From the NCBI GenBank assembly GCA_013339895.1, contig JABACO010000013.1, positions 7,936,504 through 8,000,503 on the forward strand: a DNA stretch of 64,000 bases, written 5' to 3'. Shown one piece after another: positions 46,879-58,735 of this stretch (positions are counted from its first letter, which is position 1; the number at the start of each line of letters is the position of its first letter). Under the pieces are notes generated by a model, which saw only the letters and a list, made by a program, of their open reading frames with translations, searched no databases and had not been told where the DNA came from. Made by a program: the position numbers and the translations under genes. Source of the DNA: Ephydatia muelleri. Lineage: Eukaryota; Porifera; Demospongiae; Spongillida; Spongillidae.

Positions 46879-48772
46879 GGTAAGCGATCAAAAGACGTGA
46901 ATGGGATGGATCTCAGATTCTTTTCCAAATAGATAGCTATAGAGCTAAAAATACTGATACTATAGTAAAACATACATGAGTCGTTTATAGATCGACATGT
47001 AGCTAGTGCATGGCCACGTGCACGCTTCGGTCACAATTCACAAAAGCTTTGCGTCACGTATTTAATTGCTGAGCCAGTAGGAACCATAGCATTGTGAAGA
47101 ATGAACAGTTTTCTCGTCGCTATCCATGCAGGCTTTAGTAATCCGGATATCGCGTGATGGAAATGTATTGGATATCACTGTGAATTTCATGCTAAATAAA
47201 CGCAAAAGCAAAAAGCGGCCCACTGGGGGAGCTATCAGCGCTTCCCCAGACCCTCTTGCTGACACGGGAGGGGGCACGCCCCCTCCCGTACCCTCCCCCC
47301 AGTTGTGAATATATTTATCAGACTGAAACTCACGTGCCAAGTGTTCACGTGCGCCTTGTTGAATTGCTGTAAAGGTGAGCTGTATAGTTACAGACTTATT
47401 ATTTAGTGGGATTCGGTTCAGTGGATGGAGCTAACGACAGAGATAATAGATAAGCGCAAGGGGGTATGGTACTTAAGTGAGTCTCAACACCTATAATCCG
47501 AGAAGAGGTCTGGAAGGCCGTCTCAGGAATTCTCCCTTAGACTTAAACACTTTCCAGTACGGCCATCGTACAGCATTTCAAGCACAGAAACGAGGCCAAA
47601 GAATCAGCGCAGTACGGCAGCTCGCATAGGCCTACAAAGAAATTTTCTCGCGTTTGTTAATTTTTTTAAATTTTTTTTTTTAAGTTGCAGCACAGCCATC
47701 GCGAAGTAAACAAAGCATGGAACAGTTCAAATATGGCATCTATATTCATCGGGCACTTTGCTGTACATTGTAGCTTATTTTCAAACTGATCGAAACGAAA
47801 TTCCGACCAGAAATCCACAAGCAGAGGAGAATATGAACAAGGGGTCAAGGGCACGTGCAAGGGGTCTAAAGTAATCTGTAAAGGTGATAAGATCGAGTAG
47901 CTGTAACGCTTCTTTGTGTATAACTGCATTTCATGTCCTACCACGGAAAATTGCAGTTTACGGTAGGCTGGTTATTCATTGGGCAGATAAGGGATTAAAA
48001 GGGGGAGTATACGCCGCCTGACTCACCCCCAAAAGTGTAATGAAGTCATTGAAGTGCACAGTATAACAATATGCACTATAATAGCCCATAATTGAAGCTG
48101 TATCTATTTCAACCCACTGTGTAATTGGAACTGTATCCATTTCAGCACTTGCTGCTAATAGGACTGTTATCACAGGAAGAGAGCACATGGCAACACGAAA
48201 GGTATACTGAAACTCTTTTGAACGCCAAGTGCGTACATGCATGCATGCATGCGTGCACACACAACCGTTACACCATTCATGCATGATTGAGATATTGCAT
48301 GCAAAAATGTGTTGATCAGTCACAGCTCTATGATGCTGAACTTGTAACCTTATAAGTACATGTACAAAGTATGTTTCTCACACTGGCTAAAGAACTGCAT
48401 TATTCACTTCACTAATGCATCACTTCAATGCTCCAAGAACAAGAATGCATAACCAGTGTAGTATATCATGCCTGCTCACCTCCTCCCCCCCCCCACCCTT
48501 TTGCAAGTTTCGTATTATGGGTTGTTGCAACAAAGGGCGCAAGCGGGTTGTAATAGACACACAAAATGTGACTGGGACCACATATGTTCAAACATTTGTA
48601 TGACTATGGGGTTACATGCATGTCAGTATTGGACATACATGCATATTCAACGCAACACAATGTAACACACAGCACAGCATGAATGGTGAGGCAGATAATA
48701 TCTCGTTTTGTGAGCATGTATGCACTTGGCGGTCAAAGAGTTAAACACTTACATATCTTCTCTACTCTCTAG
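46879..48772. other. Upstream/intron region of the ankyrin exons, no exon recognised
   Basis: No convincing exon, although the ankyrin gene needs a first exon here or further upstream. A 12-bp-arm GC-rich hairpin (ACGGGAGGGGGC / GCCCCCTCCCGT) lies at 47264-47289, and a TGCATGCATGCATGCGTGCA stretch near 48236. Confidence 0.5.
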
Positions 48773-48868
48773 CCACTATCACCTCTGTTCATAGCTGCCA
48801 TGAAGGGGGACCTGGAGGAAGTGAAATGTCTCCTGGCTCTTGGTGTAGACATTGATGAGTGCAATGAA
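48773..48868 (+). CDS. Ankyrin-repeat exon 1 (ROCO 5' part)
   Basis: This 32-codon exon lies between a CTCTCTAG acceptor and a GTAAGT donor, in phase 0. It encodes one ankyrin repeat starting PLSPLFIAAMKGDLEEVKCL and ending GVDIDECNE. The exon covers a single repeat, a common structure for ankyrin genes. With the two exons below it forms the N-terminal ankyrin stack, probably of the ankyrin-ROC-COR-Death protein whose 3' exons lie at 21163-27405. Confidence 0.82.
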
Positions 48869-50091
48869 GTAAGTTGATTACTGTATATGACACACCTCTT
48901 TGGAAGTGGAGACTAATTGTATAATCATTTATGGGATGTTGCTTTGTAATTTGGAACATTAAAAAGGGTTCACCCATTGCTGCTGAAGAACGTTTTGTGT
49001 GTCTGCTGACTCACGTTGATATACATGTATGTGCAACTGGTCTCTATTCCTGAAGTAACTTATTCTTGTATTAGTAGGAGTGGCCCATGGGATTGGAGGC
49101 AGAAACATTCTTCCATTGCTTGCAATGAATGTTTGATATATATCTTGAGGAGCTGGCACTGTACATGAAGCTGATTTTGGTATAATTAGCTACACAGGAA
49201 TCAAGTAACATAGTTTGTGGTAGTACAGCTCATTCCATATATGAATGTGTCATAGAGTACAGCTAATCTATATGCAATCTCCTCAACCAGATTGTACTGA
49301 ACAAATGTCTGAATGGAAATATGTCTTCTGTACATGAACAGGGTGTCCCACACTCAAGGAAAATTGATTGCAAATAAATCTAGCTTGTTAATGTCAATTA
49401 CCACTTTGGAAGAAATTATAACATAAAGAAGTAATTAATTATATTTATCCTGTGAGTAACTAAAATCAAAGTTAGTAAATAAACTAATAATCGATTAGAC
49501 ACAACAAAAAAATGACATGCATCTACTCAAGTATTGAATATTCCGGTTGTTAAGGTTTGTTATCATTTATTTGTTAACAAATCCAACCAATCATTCACAA
49601 TTAAGTGATCGTCCATAGTGAGTGATAATGATTTATGGCCATTAATAATAGTTCAGTTTTGCTACACTGTATCCTAAAATTTGCAGTTCTCATTTGGGCA
49701 GTTATTATTGCATATTTACTTTTATTTGTAATTAACCATTATTTAAACATATTTTTTGTATAATCAGATTTTGTTTCTATTTGAACTAGCTATTAAGAGC
49801 AATACTAACAAATTAAACTATTTGTAGTAAATTTTCCTGCATTGTGGGGCACCCTGTTATGTAAATAAATTGAAGTGGTTACTATCAATTCGTGTATTAA
49901 TCATTGAGCACTGTCTCTAACTGTTCTACATTGAATGTTTGTAGACCATATGTATAAACATTTACCTGCAAGCCAGTTCACATGCAACACCAATTGTAAT
50001 GGATTTATGTACATGTATAGTGGTATGAACTTTAAACATGCCTGACATCTCTCTCCATTGCATTGAAAGGGCTTTGTATTTCTTTCTGTAG
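48869..50091. other. Intron between ankyrin exons
   Basis: AT-rich. No features recognised. Confidence 0.7.
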
Positions 50092-50190
50092 TTGGGAAAC
50101 ACTCCTTTACATGCTGCTTGTTACGATGGCCGTACTGATATAGCGAGGCTTCTTCTGGAGAGAGGAGCAGATCTTAACAGGACAACCAAG
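50092..50190 (+). CDS. Ankyrin-repeat exon 2
   Basis: This 33-codon exon, TTTCTGTAG acceptor and GTACCT donor, phase 0, encodes a canonical repeat: LGNTPLHAACYDGRTDIARL, then LLERGADLNRTTK. TPLHAA and the GADLN turn fit the ankyrin consensus well and have no stops, which suggests an active gene. Confidence 0.88.
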
Positions 50191-50464
50191 GTACCTTATA
50201 GCTGTATAAGCATCACTCCATTCCTTCATTGTTTGTGATAATTTGTTATATACAGTAGGGGACAACGATCAATTTCGCCTAATATGCAAACGCAAAGATG
50301 TGTTCCTTATTCTTGTAAATTATTGGATATTTAACTTGGCTGGAACATGCTCCTAATGAAGTCTTGTGTCAAATAATACAATAATTGAGCACACAGCTAA
50401 TGTACCAGTAGATGCTGGTGAAAGTAGCTCTGTTGATACATGTATCAATTGATGTTTCTTTCAG

Positions 50465-50566
50465 GCTGGAATCACGCCCCTTCATTTTGCATGTCATGGA
50501 CGTCACGCTGACACAGTGCGTTTGCTGTTGAAATACAGAGCTGATGTAAATGTGCAAACCACAAAG
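50465..50566 (+). CDS. Ankyrin-repeat exon 3
   Basis: This 34-codon exon, TTTCTTTCAG acceptor and GTAATG donor, phase 0, encodes AGITPLHFACHGRHADTVRL followed by LLKYRADVNVQTTK. It is the last exon seen before the satellite. The next expected exon starts in phase 0 with another ankyrin repeat, exactly what the exon at 21163 provides. Confidence 0.88.
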
Positions 50567-50799
50567 GTAATGTGATTGGTTGATATGGGTGCATGTGGTG
50601 GCTATGTTATGATATCTCTGAAATTAATCAAAGATTGATCAAGATTTGATAACTCCAGTTATCAAACTTCAACACTACTTTTTGAGCCTTCAGAACTAGA
50701 TTTTACAATTGCACAAAAAGGTGTATATGATAAATGGAACAGTTCACAACAAAATGTTGTGACCCATATAATATATTATAAAAATCCTTTGCATTTATA

Positions 50800-51347
50800 T
50801 GGGTCAGTTTCCGAGAAAATGAGCCATCGCTATATATATATAAAAGTTATAAAAATCATTCACGTTTGAATCGCTATAACATCCGAACGGTACATGCCAT
50901 TGACTTCCTATTTTCAACACTTCATACTACACCATTTAACTACGGTAAAATACTTTTTGAGGTCTTGCACTTGCTCCGTGCCTGTATTGCAACGTCCGAT
51001 ACCCCACAGGGTATGAACCCGTCATAACTTTCGGCAGGAGTAATCAAATCGCTTCAAATTCGGTTTTAGGTAGAGGGGTCCTATAGCTATTGATTTGTTC
51101 TGTTCGTTAATTTTCACTCTATCCGTTGCGGAGATACAGGTGTGCAAAGTTAATGCACATTTCCTGCTCGATTTGCCCACGCAACCCTAGTTCCATTCTC
51201 CCATTCCGCATGAATATTAATCACTTCCTTGTTCCGCCCAGTCTCCGCCTTAAATTAAGCTATATAGCCGTTCGCAACTCAGTGTCTGTTGTTTTTTGTG
51301 TTTTGTTTTATTTTCTGAGGCTATACGGGTCAAAGAAGATGAGTTAT
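50800..51347 (+). mobile_element. Solo arm of the foldback element
   Basis: Homologous to the outer roughly 550 bp of both arms of the element at 55196-58735, starting with TGGGTCAGTTTCCGAGAAAA and ending at GAAGATGAGTTAT. Satellite sequence starts within a few bases of its inner end. The flank just upstream holds an inverted GACCCATAT (50761), perhaps the end of another copy. Confidence 0.85.
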
Positions 51348-53585
51348 GCAAATAACCTTTTCAAAATCATTTGAGAATATGTTAATTATTGAATGCTTAT
51401 GGCTGCAGACCCCTGAGTGGTAGAAGTTGTTTGAATCTACAGTGGTATAAAATGATGCATTTTATGATGAGAATTATTGTATTGATCATTTATGCATAGT
51501 TGAATTTTGTTACGTCTCTTGGTGAATCCTGTACACATTTCTTCTGTCGCTTGATTGCCATGGATAAGAAATGTTTTTGGTTTACACAGTGATGTAACTT
51601 GTATTGGACCTCAAATTGTGTTGAAGTGACCATTTCTGTACTGTATGATGTGGTGGTATTTGTAATGTGTGCTATGTACTAAGTATTTTGTGTTATGGTA
51701 TTTTGTATTTGCTCATCGTATGCTCAATAACAATATGGGCTATTTGATACCTAGTCCAACAGTGCATGAAACCTTTAGGTGGATTGAAAATGTATGTGTG
51801 TATTTCTTATCACCATAAAAGGGAATGCCGATACCTGCAGACCCCGACAACAATAGCTATCAAATAAATTGTATTGATTGTGTATTGGTACACAATGGAT
51901 CATTTTGTGTGAAGAAATGAAATACTTACTGTTTTCGTCATCACTACTTTGCATTTGTAATTGTGTTACTTGGTGAATCATTTTGACATGTAAACGTTAT
52001 TTCTTTGACTAAATCATCTTGGAATCTGTCCTCTTGTTTTTACACATTGCGAACCATCCATTGCAACCTCAAATATGTCATTACAATGGTCTGTAGTCGG
52101 TAAGTTGCATCATTCCAACTGTAATGTGTGATGTGGTGATATTAATGATGTGTGCTATGTACTGAGTGTTACAGTATGTGTCCATTGATTTAGTCATTGT
52201 ATAGTGACAAAAGTGTTCAAAATCTCCTTTTCAAAATCATTAGAGAATATGTTAAATATCACCACAAAAGTGAATGCCTATGGCTGCAGACCCCAGAGTG
52301 GTAGAAATTATTTGAATCTGCAGTGGTACAAAATGGTGCATTTTATGATGAGAATTATTGTATTGATCATTTATGCATAGTTGAAATTGTAATTTTGTTA
52401 TGTCACTTGGTTAAAACTGTACACATTTCTACTGTCGCTTTATCGCCATGGATAAGAAACGTTTTTTGGTTTACACAGTGATGTAACTTCTATTGGACCT
52501 CAAATTGCGATTTCAACCTTTTGTTGAAGTGACAATTTTGTTTTGTATGATGTGGTGTAATGTGTGCTATGTACTGAGTATTTAGTGTTAAATTATTATT
52601 TTTTTGTTCATCATATGCTAAATAACAACATGGGGCTTTTGATACCCTTCAAATTAGTCCAACAGTGCATAAAACAATTTGGTGGACTGAAAATATGTGT
52701 TTATTTCTTATCACCATACAAGTGAATGCCTATGTCTGCAGACCACGAGAACAGTAGCTATCAAATGAATTCTATGAATTTTATATTGGTACAAAATGGA
52801 TCATTTTGTGTGAAGAAATGAAATACTTACTGTTTTCGACATCACTACTTTGCATTTGTAATTGTGTTACATGGTGAACTTTTTGACGTGTAAACGTTAT
52901 TTCTTTGACTAAATCGTCTTGGAATCTGTCCTCTTGTTTGTACACATTGGTGAACCATCCATTGCAACCTCAAAAATGTCATTACAACGGTCTGTAGTTT
53001 GTAAGTTGCGTCATTCCAACTGTAATGTGTGATGTGGTGATATTAGTGAACTACTAAGTTTCGTGTGGATTGAATTGACCATTGTAAACTGACAAAACGT
53101 GTCAAAAATTACCTTTTCAAAATCATTTGAGAATATGTTAAATATCACCATACAAGTGAATACCTATGTCTGCAGACCACGAGAACAGTAGCTATCAATA
53201 AATTCTTTTGATTGTGTATTGGTACAAAATGGATCATTTTGTGTGAAGAAATGAAAGACTTATTGTTTTCGTCATCACTACTTTGCATTTGTAATTGTGT
53301 TACTTGGTGAATCATTTTGACGTGTAAACGTTATTTCTTTGACTAAATCATCTTTGAAACTGTCTGGTTTTTACACATTGGCGAACCATCCAATGCAACC
53401 TCAAAAATGTCATTACAACGGTCTGTAGTCGGTAAGTGGCATCATTCCAACTGTAATTGTGATGTGATGATATTATGATGTGTGCTATGTACTGAGTGTT
53501 ACAGTATGTGTCAATTGATTTAGTCATTGTTAGTGACAAAAAGTGTTCAAAATCTCCTTTTCAAAATCATTAGAGAATATGTTAA
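51348..53585. repeat. Satellite array, left edge of second block
   Basis: About 2.5 diverged monomers of the same 885-bp family, retaining the longer form of the second half (CTGCAGACCCCAGAGTGG). One half-length unit is present (GACGTGTAAACG at 52885 and 53319), the same hybrid as at 3-437 and 59006-59440. Confidence 0.92.
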
Positions 53586-54829
53586 TGTTTAATCTCCCGC
53601 AATCCTTATTTAAGGATGGCCATCCTTAAATAAGGATGATGACCACTTTCCAAAAGAATGATGTACACTTGGTGCTTTGTTTTATATTAGTGATGCACTA
53701 GATTCAAGATCATGCAGATCAGCGATACTGCCGCGATTAAAACAGGTTTGGCTTGCTCAAAAACCGATATTAGTGCAGTGTAGATACGGCGAAACCGCCA
53801 TTTGCAGCTGGTGATATAGTAGTGCTCAAAGCGACGTATGGCAAGGAAGGACAGGTTTCTGGTAGCTCTAGGAGTAGAATGTACACTGTCAGATGGATCT
53901 GTGGACAATGTCCATAATCTACGCTCGCGTACCGGCTAGTACTTCCAAAGATCGAAGCGATTGCATACACTCGAAAGCGTCAAGCTAAGCAACCCTGCTT
54001 AGATAGCGAGGGGGAGCGACAGATGTAGTTCCTCAGTACGGATGGATGACATGTACATGTATAGGCTAGGTGACTAAAGCGGCAGCACTGCACGATTCGT
54101 CAAATGAAGTGACAGCGACAGCAACAATAGGCCTAGGCAATGGCAAGTCTAATTAATTGGGACTAAGCTCCACTAAGCTCAAACACATATCGCATGCCAA
54201 TTGGCAACGCATCCTAGATGTCCCGTACCCCCCCCCCCCCCCCCCCCCCAATTCTACATGGTACTGTACTCGATGATAGAATTAGAAAGCACACTGTTTG
54301 ATGGAGCGGCGGCAGAACAGCCACATACAGTGCACGTGGTTTCAGTGAGACTAGGGTACGTCCATGCTGGTATTTGAGCAGAAGCGAGCATCTACATCAG
54401 TATACGTCATTATACGAATGCTTGATATTAATTTTGAAGTGTTATGGTGCAAATAAGCATAATTTATTAACCACTAGTTATTTTTTTGACGAATCAGGTT
54501 GTGAGTATAGCTGGATCAACTGGCTATCAGAGAAAATCAAGAGTTTTAAAACTATTGTGGTTTTTATGGTCAATACTCTCTACTGTTGTGATCCTTATTT
54601 AAGGATGGTGTCAATCCTTAAATAAGGATGTGCCACTTCCTCCCTGTTTTACCACATGGACATTGATAATATTGACATCATTTATAGTTTGTTATGGAGG
54701 CTAATCAGTATACAATTGACCAATAGCATTTATTTTTACTTGGTTAGCAAAAATATGCAATGTAAAAGATGATCCTTATTTAAGGATAATGACATCCTTA
54801 AATAAGGATTTTTCCCTGGAGATTAAACA
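53586..54829. mobile_element. TTAA-flanked MITE-like element with AAGGAT palindromes
   Basis: The 1244-bp insert in a satellite monomer has TTAA at 53582-53585 and 54830-54833 and perfect 12-bp inverted ends TGTTTAATCTCC / GGAGATTAAACA. Three pairs of the facing near-palindromes ATCCTTATTTAAGGAT and ATCCTTAAATAAGGAT occur (near 53602, 54590 and 54770). It also has a 22-bp C run at about 54228-54249 and no coding capacity. TTAA use suggests mobilisation by a piggyBac- or Kolobok-type transposase. Its ends differ from those of the piggyBac-like element at 17481-19009. Confidence 0.88.
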
Positions 54830-55195
54830 TTAAATATCACCACAAAAGTGAATGCCTATGGCTGCAGACCCCAGAGTGGTAGAAATTATTTGAATCAACA
54901 GTGGTACAAAATGGTGCATTTTATGATGAGAATTATTGTATTGATCATTTATGCATAGTTGAATTTGTAAATTGTTGTTACGTCACTTGGTTAAAACTGT
55001 ACACATTTCTACTGTCGCTTTATCGCCATGGATAAGGAACGTTTTTTGGTTTACACAGTGATGTAACTTCTATTGGACCTCAAATTGCAATTTCAACCTT
55101 TTGTTGAAGTGACAATTTTGTTTTGTATGATGTGGTGTAATGTGTGCTATGTACTGAGTATTTAGTGTTAAATTATTATTTTTTTGTTCATCATA
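54830..55195. repeat. Satellite segment between two insertions
   Basis: Part of one diverged monomer, closely matching 52257-52620. It is split from its continuation at 58736 by the foldback element. Confidence 0.9.
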
Positions 55196-56772
55196 TGGGT
55201 CAGTTTACGAGAAAATGAGCCTTCGCTATATATATATAAAAGTTATAAAAATCATTCACGTTTGAATCGCTATAACTTCCGAACGGTACACGCCATTGAC
55301 TTCCTATTTTCAACACTTCATACTACACCATTTCTCTACGGTAAAATACTTTTTGGGGTCTTGCATTTGCTCCGTGCCCGTATTGCAACGTCCGATACCC
55401 CACAGGGTATGAACCCGTCATAACTATCGGCAGGAGTAATAAAATCGCTTCAAATTCGGTTTGTAGGTAGAGGGGTCCTATAGCTATTGATTTGTTCTGT
55501 TCGTTAATTTTCACTCTATCCGTTGCGGAGATACAGGTGAGCAAAGTTAATGCACATTTCCTGCTCCTTTTGCCCTGGCAACCCTAGTTCCATTCTCCCA
55601 TTCCGCATGAATATTAATCACTTCCTTGTTCCGCCTAGTCTCCGCCTTAAACTAAGCTATATAGCCGTTCGCAACTCAGTGTCTGTTTGTTTTTTGTTGT
55701 TTTGTTTTATTTTCTGAGGCTATACGGGTCAAAGAAGATGAGTTATCACTTCGTGTGACGATCGTACCGAATTAACGGATCCAAGTGAATGGTTGTCAGC
55801 TAGCGCCTGATGGTTGTCGCCGCCTCCCACGTCGCGGACGCGCGTAAGGATGTTCTTTTCCTAGTCACTCGCATCATCGTTCGGTACCTAGTAGTAGATT
55901 ATAAAGCTTTCCCACATTCGCTTGCTTAACTTCATTCCTGTCACGCCCACTCGGCTACACTGCAAGGATGCTATAGCTTAGCTCACATAGCACGTGACCA
56001 TGCACTACGCACTTGCATTGTTACACCCACCTACTGTATCTTTGCACACACAAACACGTCCACGCCACACACACTCATTTAATGAGTGAAATATTTTACA
56101 GTGTGTGTGTGTGTGTGTGTGTGTGTCCGTAAGGGCATGTACATGTACTCTGTGTGAGCTAAAAACTTTGAGAATAGTCATGCAAGTGGAACAAAGCTGA
56201 GCATAGCGAACAAAAAGAAGTTTAGTAAGGGTTGTGCCCAATAAGACAGTTTTATTTCACATCTCCGAGAACGGTGATGTGAGTGTCTATGTACAGAGAA
56301 CCAGCCATAAGGGGGCTCCACACGCAAGGAGCAAAGGGACAGGGTATAGAAATCAAATACATGCATAAAGCAGTTAAATGGAATATAATGCATGTGCAGG
56401 TGCAGAGAACAAGTTTAGAATAGACCTTACGTGCAATGTACATGTGTGTGGGTGTGTGAGTGTGTGTAGACATGCTTAATGTTTTTCATTAGTATGCGTG
56501 CGTACAAGTGTACTGTACATGAGTGTATGTATGTGTTGTGCACAAGATTCCATTTCCGTAACAATGCAAGTGTACTGTATGTGTATGTGCTGTATGTGTG
56601 TCAAATACATGGTGTACAGGCTGTGTACATAACAATGTGTGTGCACAAGTGTGTACATTCATGCACATGTACACTTTGTGAAAACAGTGTGAAAATGAGA
56701 ACCCAATTGATGTCACTGCAAGTGGTACGAGCCTGTGTGTGCGTGCATGAGTGGTGTGTGTGTGTATGTGTA

Positions 56773-56810
<38 letters not shown>

Positions 56811-57004
56811 GGACGAATATGGTGTACAGGCTATTACATAACAATTAAGTGTGTACATTCATGCACATATACATGCTTTGTGAAAACAGTGACAGTGTGA
56901 GAAATAAGAACCCAAAGTCACTACAAGTGGTACTGTGTGTATGTGTGTTCATTCATGCACATGTACGCTTTGTAAAAACTCTGCAAGTGGTACAAGCCCA
57001 GTCT

Positions 57005-57054
<50 letters not shown>

Positions 57055-57432
57055 ACATGTGTATACATTCATGCACATGCACGCTTTGTAATGACAGTGT
57101 GGGAAATAAGAACCCAAAGTCACTGTACAAGTGGTACAAGCCCAGTCTGTGTGTGTGTGCACATGTATGCACATGTACACTTTGTGTGAGAAATAAGAAC
57201 CAATCTCACTGCAAGTGGTACAAGCCCTCTCTGTGTGAGTGTGTGTGTGCACAGGTGTACATTCATGCACATGTACGATTTGTGAAAACAGTGTGACCCA
57301 AAGTCTCAGCAAGTGGTACAAGCCCAGTCTGTGTGTGTGTGTGCACATGTGTGTACATTCATGCACATGTACGCTTTGTAAAGACAGTGTGAGAAATAAT
57401 AACCCAAAGTCACTGCAAGCATTACAAGCCCA

Positions 57433-57488
<56 letters not shown>

Positions 57489-57593
57489 ATGTATGTGTGT
57501 GTCATGTGTGCGTGCACAGGCGTGTACATTCATGCACATGTACACTTTGTGTGAGAAATAAGAACCAATGTCACTGCAAGTGGTACAAGCCCA

Positions 57594-57670
<77 letters not shown>

Positions 57671-58735
57671 ATGTGTGCGTGCACAGGCGTGTACATTCAT
57701 GCACATGTACACTTTGTGTGAGAAATAAGAACCAATGTCACTGCAAGTGGTGCAAGCCCTCTCTGTGTGAGTGTGTGTGTGCATTCATGGACATGTACGA
57801 TTTGCGAAAACAGTGTGAGAAATAAGAACCCTGCAAGTTGTACAGGCCCATGTGTGTGTGTGTGTGTGCGTGTGTGTGTGTGTGGCGTGGACGTGTTTGT
57901 GTGTGCAAAGATACAGTAGGTGCGTGTAACAATGCAAGTGCGTAGTGCATGGTCACGTGCTATGTGAGCCATCCTTGCAGTGTAGCCGAGTGGGCGTGAC
58001 AGGAATGAAGTTTAGCAAGCGAATGTGGGAAAGCTTTACTAGGTACCGAACGATGATGCGAGTGACTAGGAAAAGAACATCCTTACGCGCGTCCGCGACG
58101 TGGGAGGCGGCGACAACCATCAGGCGCTAGCTGACAACCATTCACTTGGATCCGTTAATTCGGTACGATCGTCACACGAAGTGATAACTCATCTTCTTTG
58201 ACCCGTATAGCCTCAGAAAATAAAACAAAACAACAAAAAACAAACAGACACTGAGTTGCGAACGGCTATATATAGCTTAGTTTAAGGCGGAGACTGGGCG
58301 GAACAAGGAAGTGATTAATATTCATGCGAATGGGAGAATGGAACTAGGGTTGCCTGGGCAAATGGAGCAGGAAATGTGCATTAACTTTGCACACCTGTAT
58401 CTCCGCAACGGATCGAGTGAAAATTAACGAACAGTAGAAATCAATAGCTATAGGACCCCTCTACCTACAAACCGAATTTGAAGCCATTTTATTACTCCTG
58501 CCGATAGTTATGACGGGTTCATACCCTGTGGGGTATCGGACATTGCAATACGGGCACGGAGAAACTGCAAGACTCCAAAAAGTATTTTACCGTAGAGAAA
58601 TGGTGTAGTATGAAGTGTTGAAAATAGGAAGTCAATGGCGTGTACCGTTCGGAAGTTATAGCGATTCAAACGTGAATGATTTTTATAACTTTTATATATA
58701 TATAGCGAAGGCTCATTTTCTCGGAAACTGACCCA
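55196..58735. mobile_element. 3.5-kb foldback element with ~860-bp inverted arms
   Basis: The left arm (55196-56066) and right arm (57884-58735) are long, nearly identical inverted repeats, beginning TGGGTCAG and ending CTGACCCA. TA flanks each side (an ATAT duplication is equally possible). Removing the insert restores the satellite monomer seen uninterrupted at about 52610. The arms contain TATATATATA near the tip and GGATCCGTTAATTCGGTACG in the inner part. The centre is a tandem array rich in GT. No transposase is seen. It matches Foldback-type or giant-MITE organisation. Confidence 0.9.
56450..57880. repeat. Tandem repeat in the centre of the foldback element
   Basis: About ten copies of a 100-170-bp unit: a GT microsatellite of varying length, then ACATTCATGCACATGTACRC, TTTGTGAAAACAGTGTGAGA, AATAAGAACCCAAAGTCACT and GCAAGTGGTACAAGCCC. 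Length differences come mostly from the (GT)n part. Confidence 0.93.

Noticed and set aside
47126..47308. Frame starting MQALVIRISRDG as first exon of the ankyrin gene
   Set aside because: It runs into a GC-rich palindrome with a Pro-rich tail, and no donor in the right phase joins it to the exon at 48773.
56479..57972. Cys/Val- or His/Thr-rich open frames in the GT arrays
   Set aside because: Translation of GT/CA microsatellites; they shift phase with each repeat-length change.
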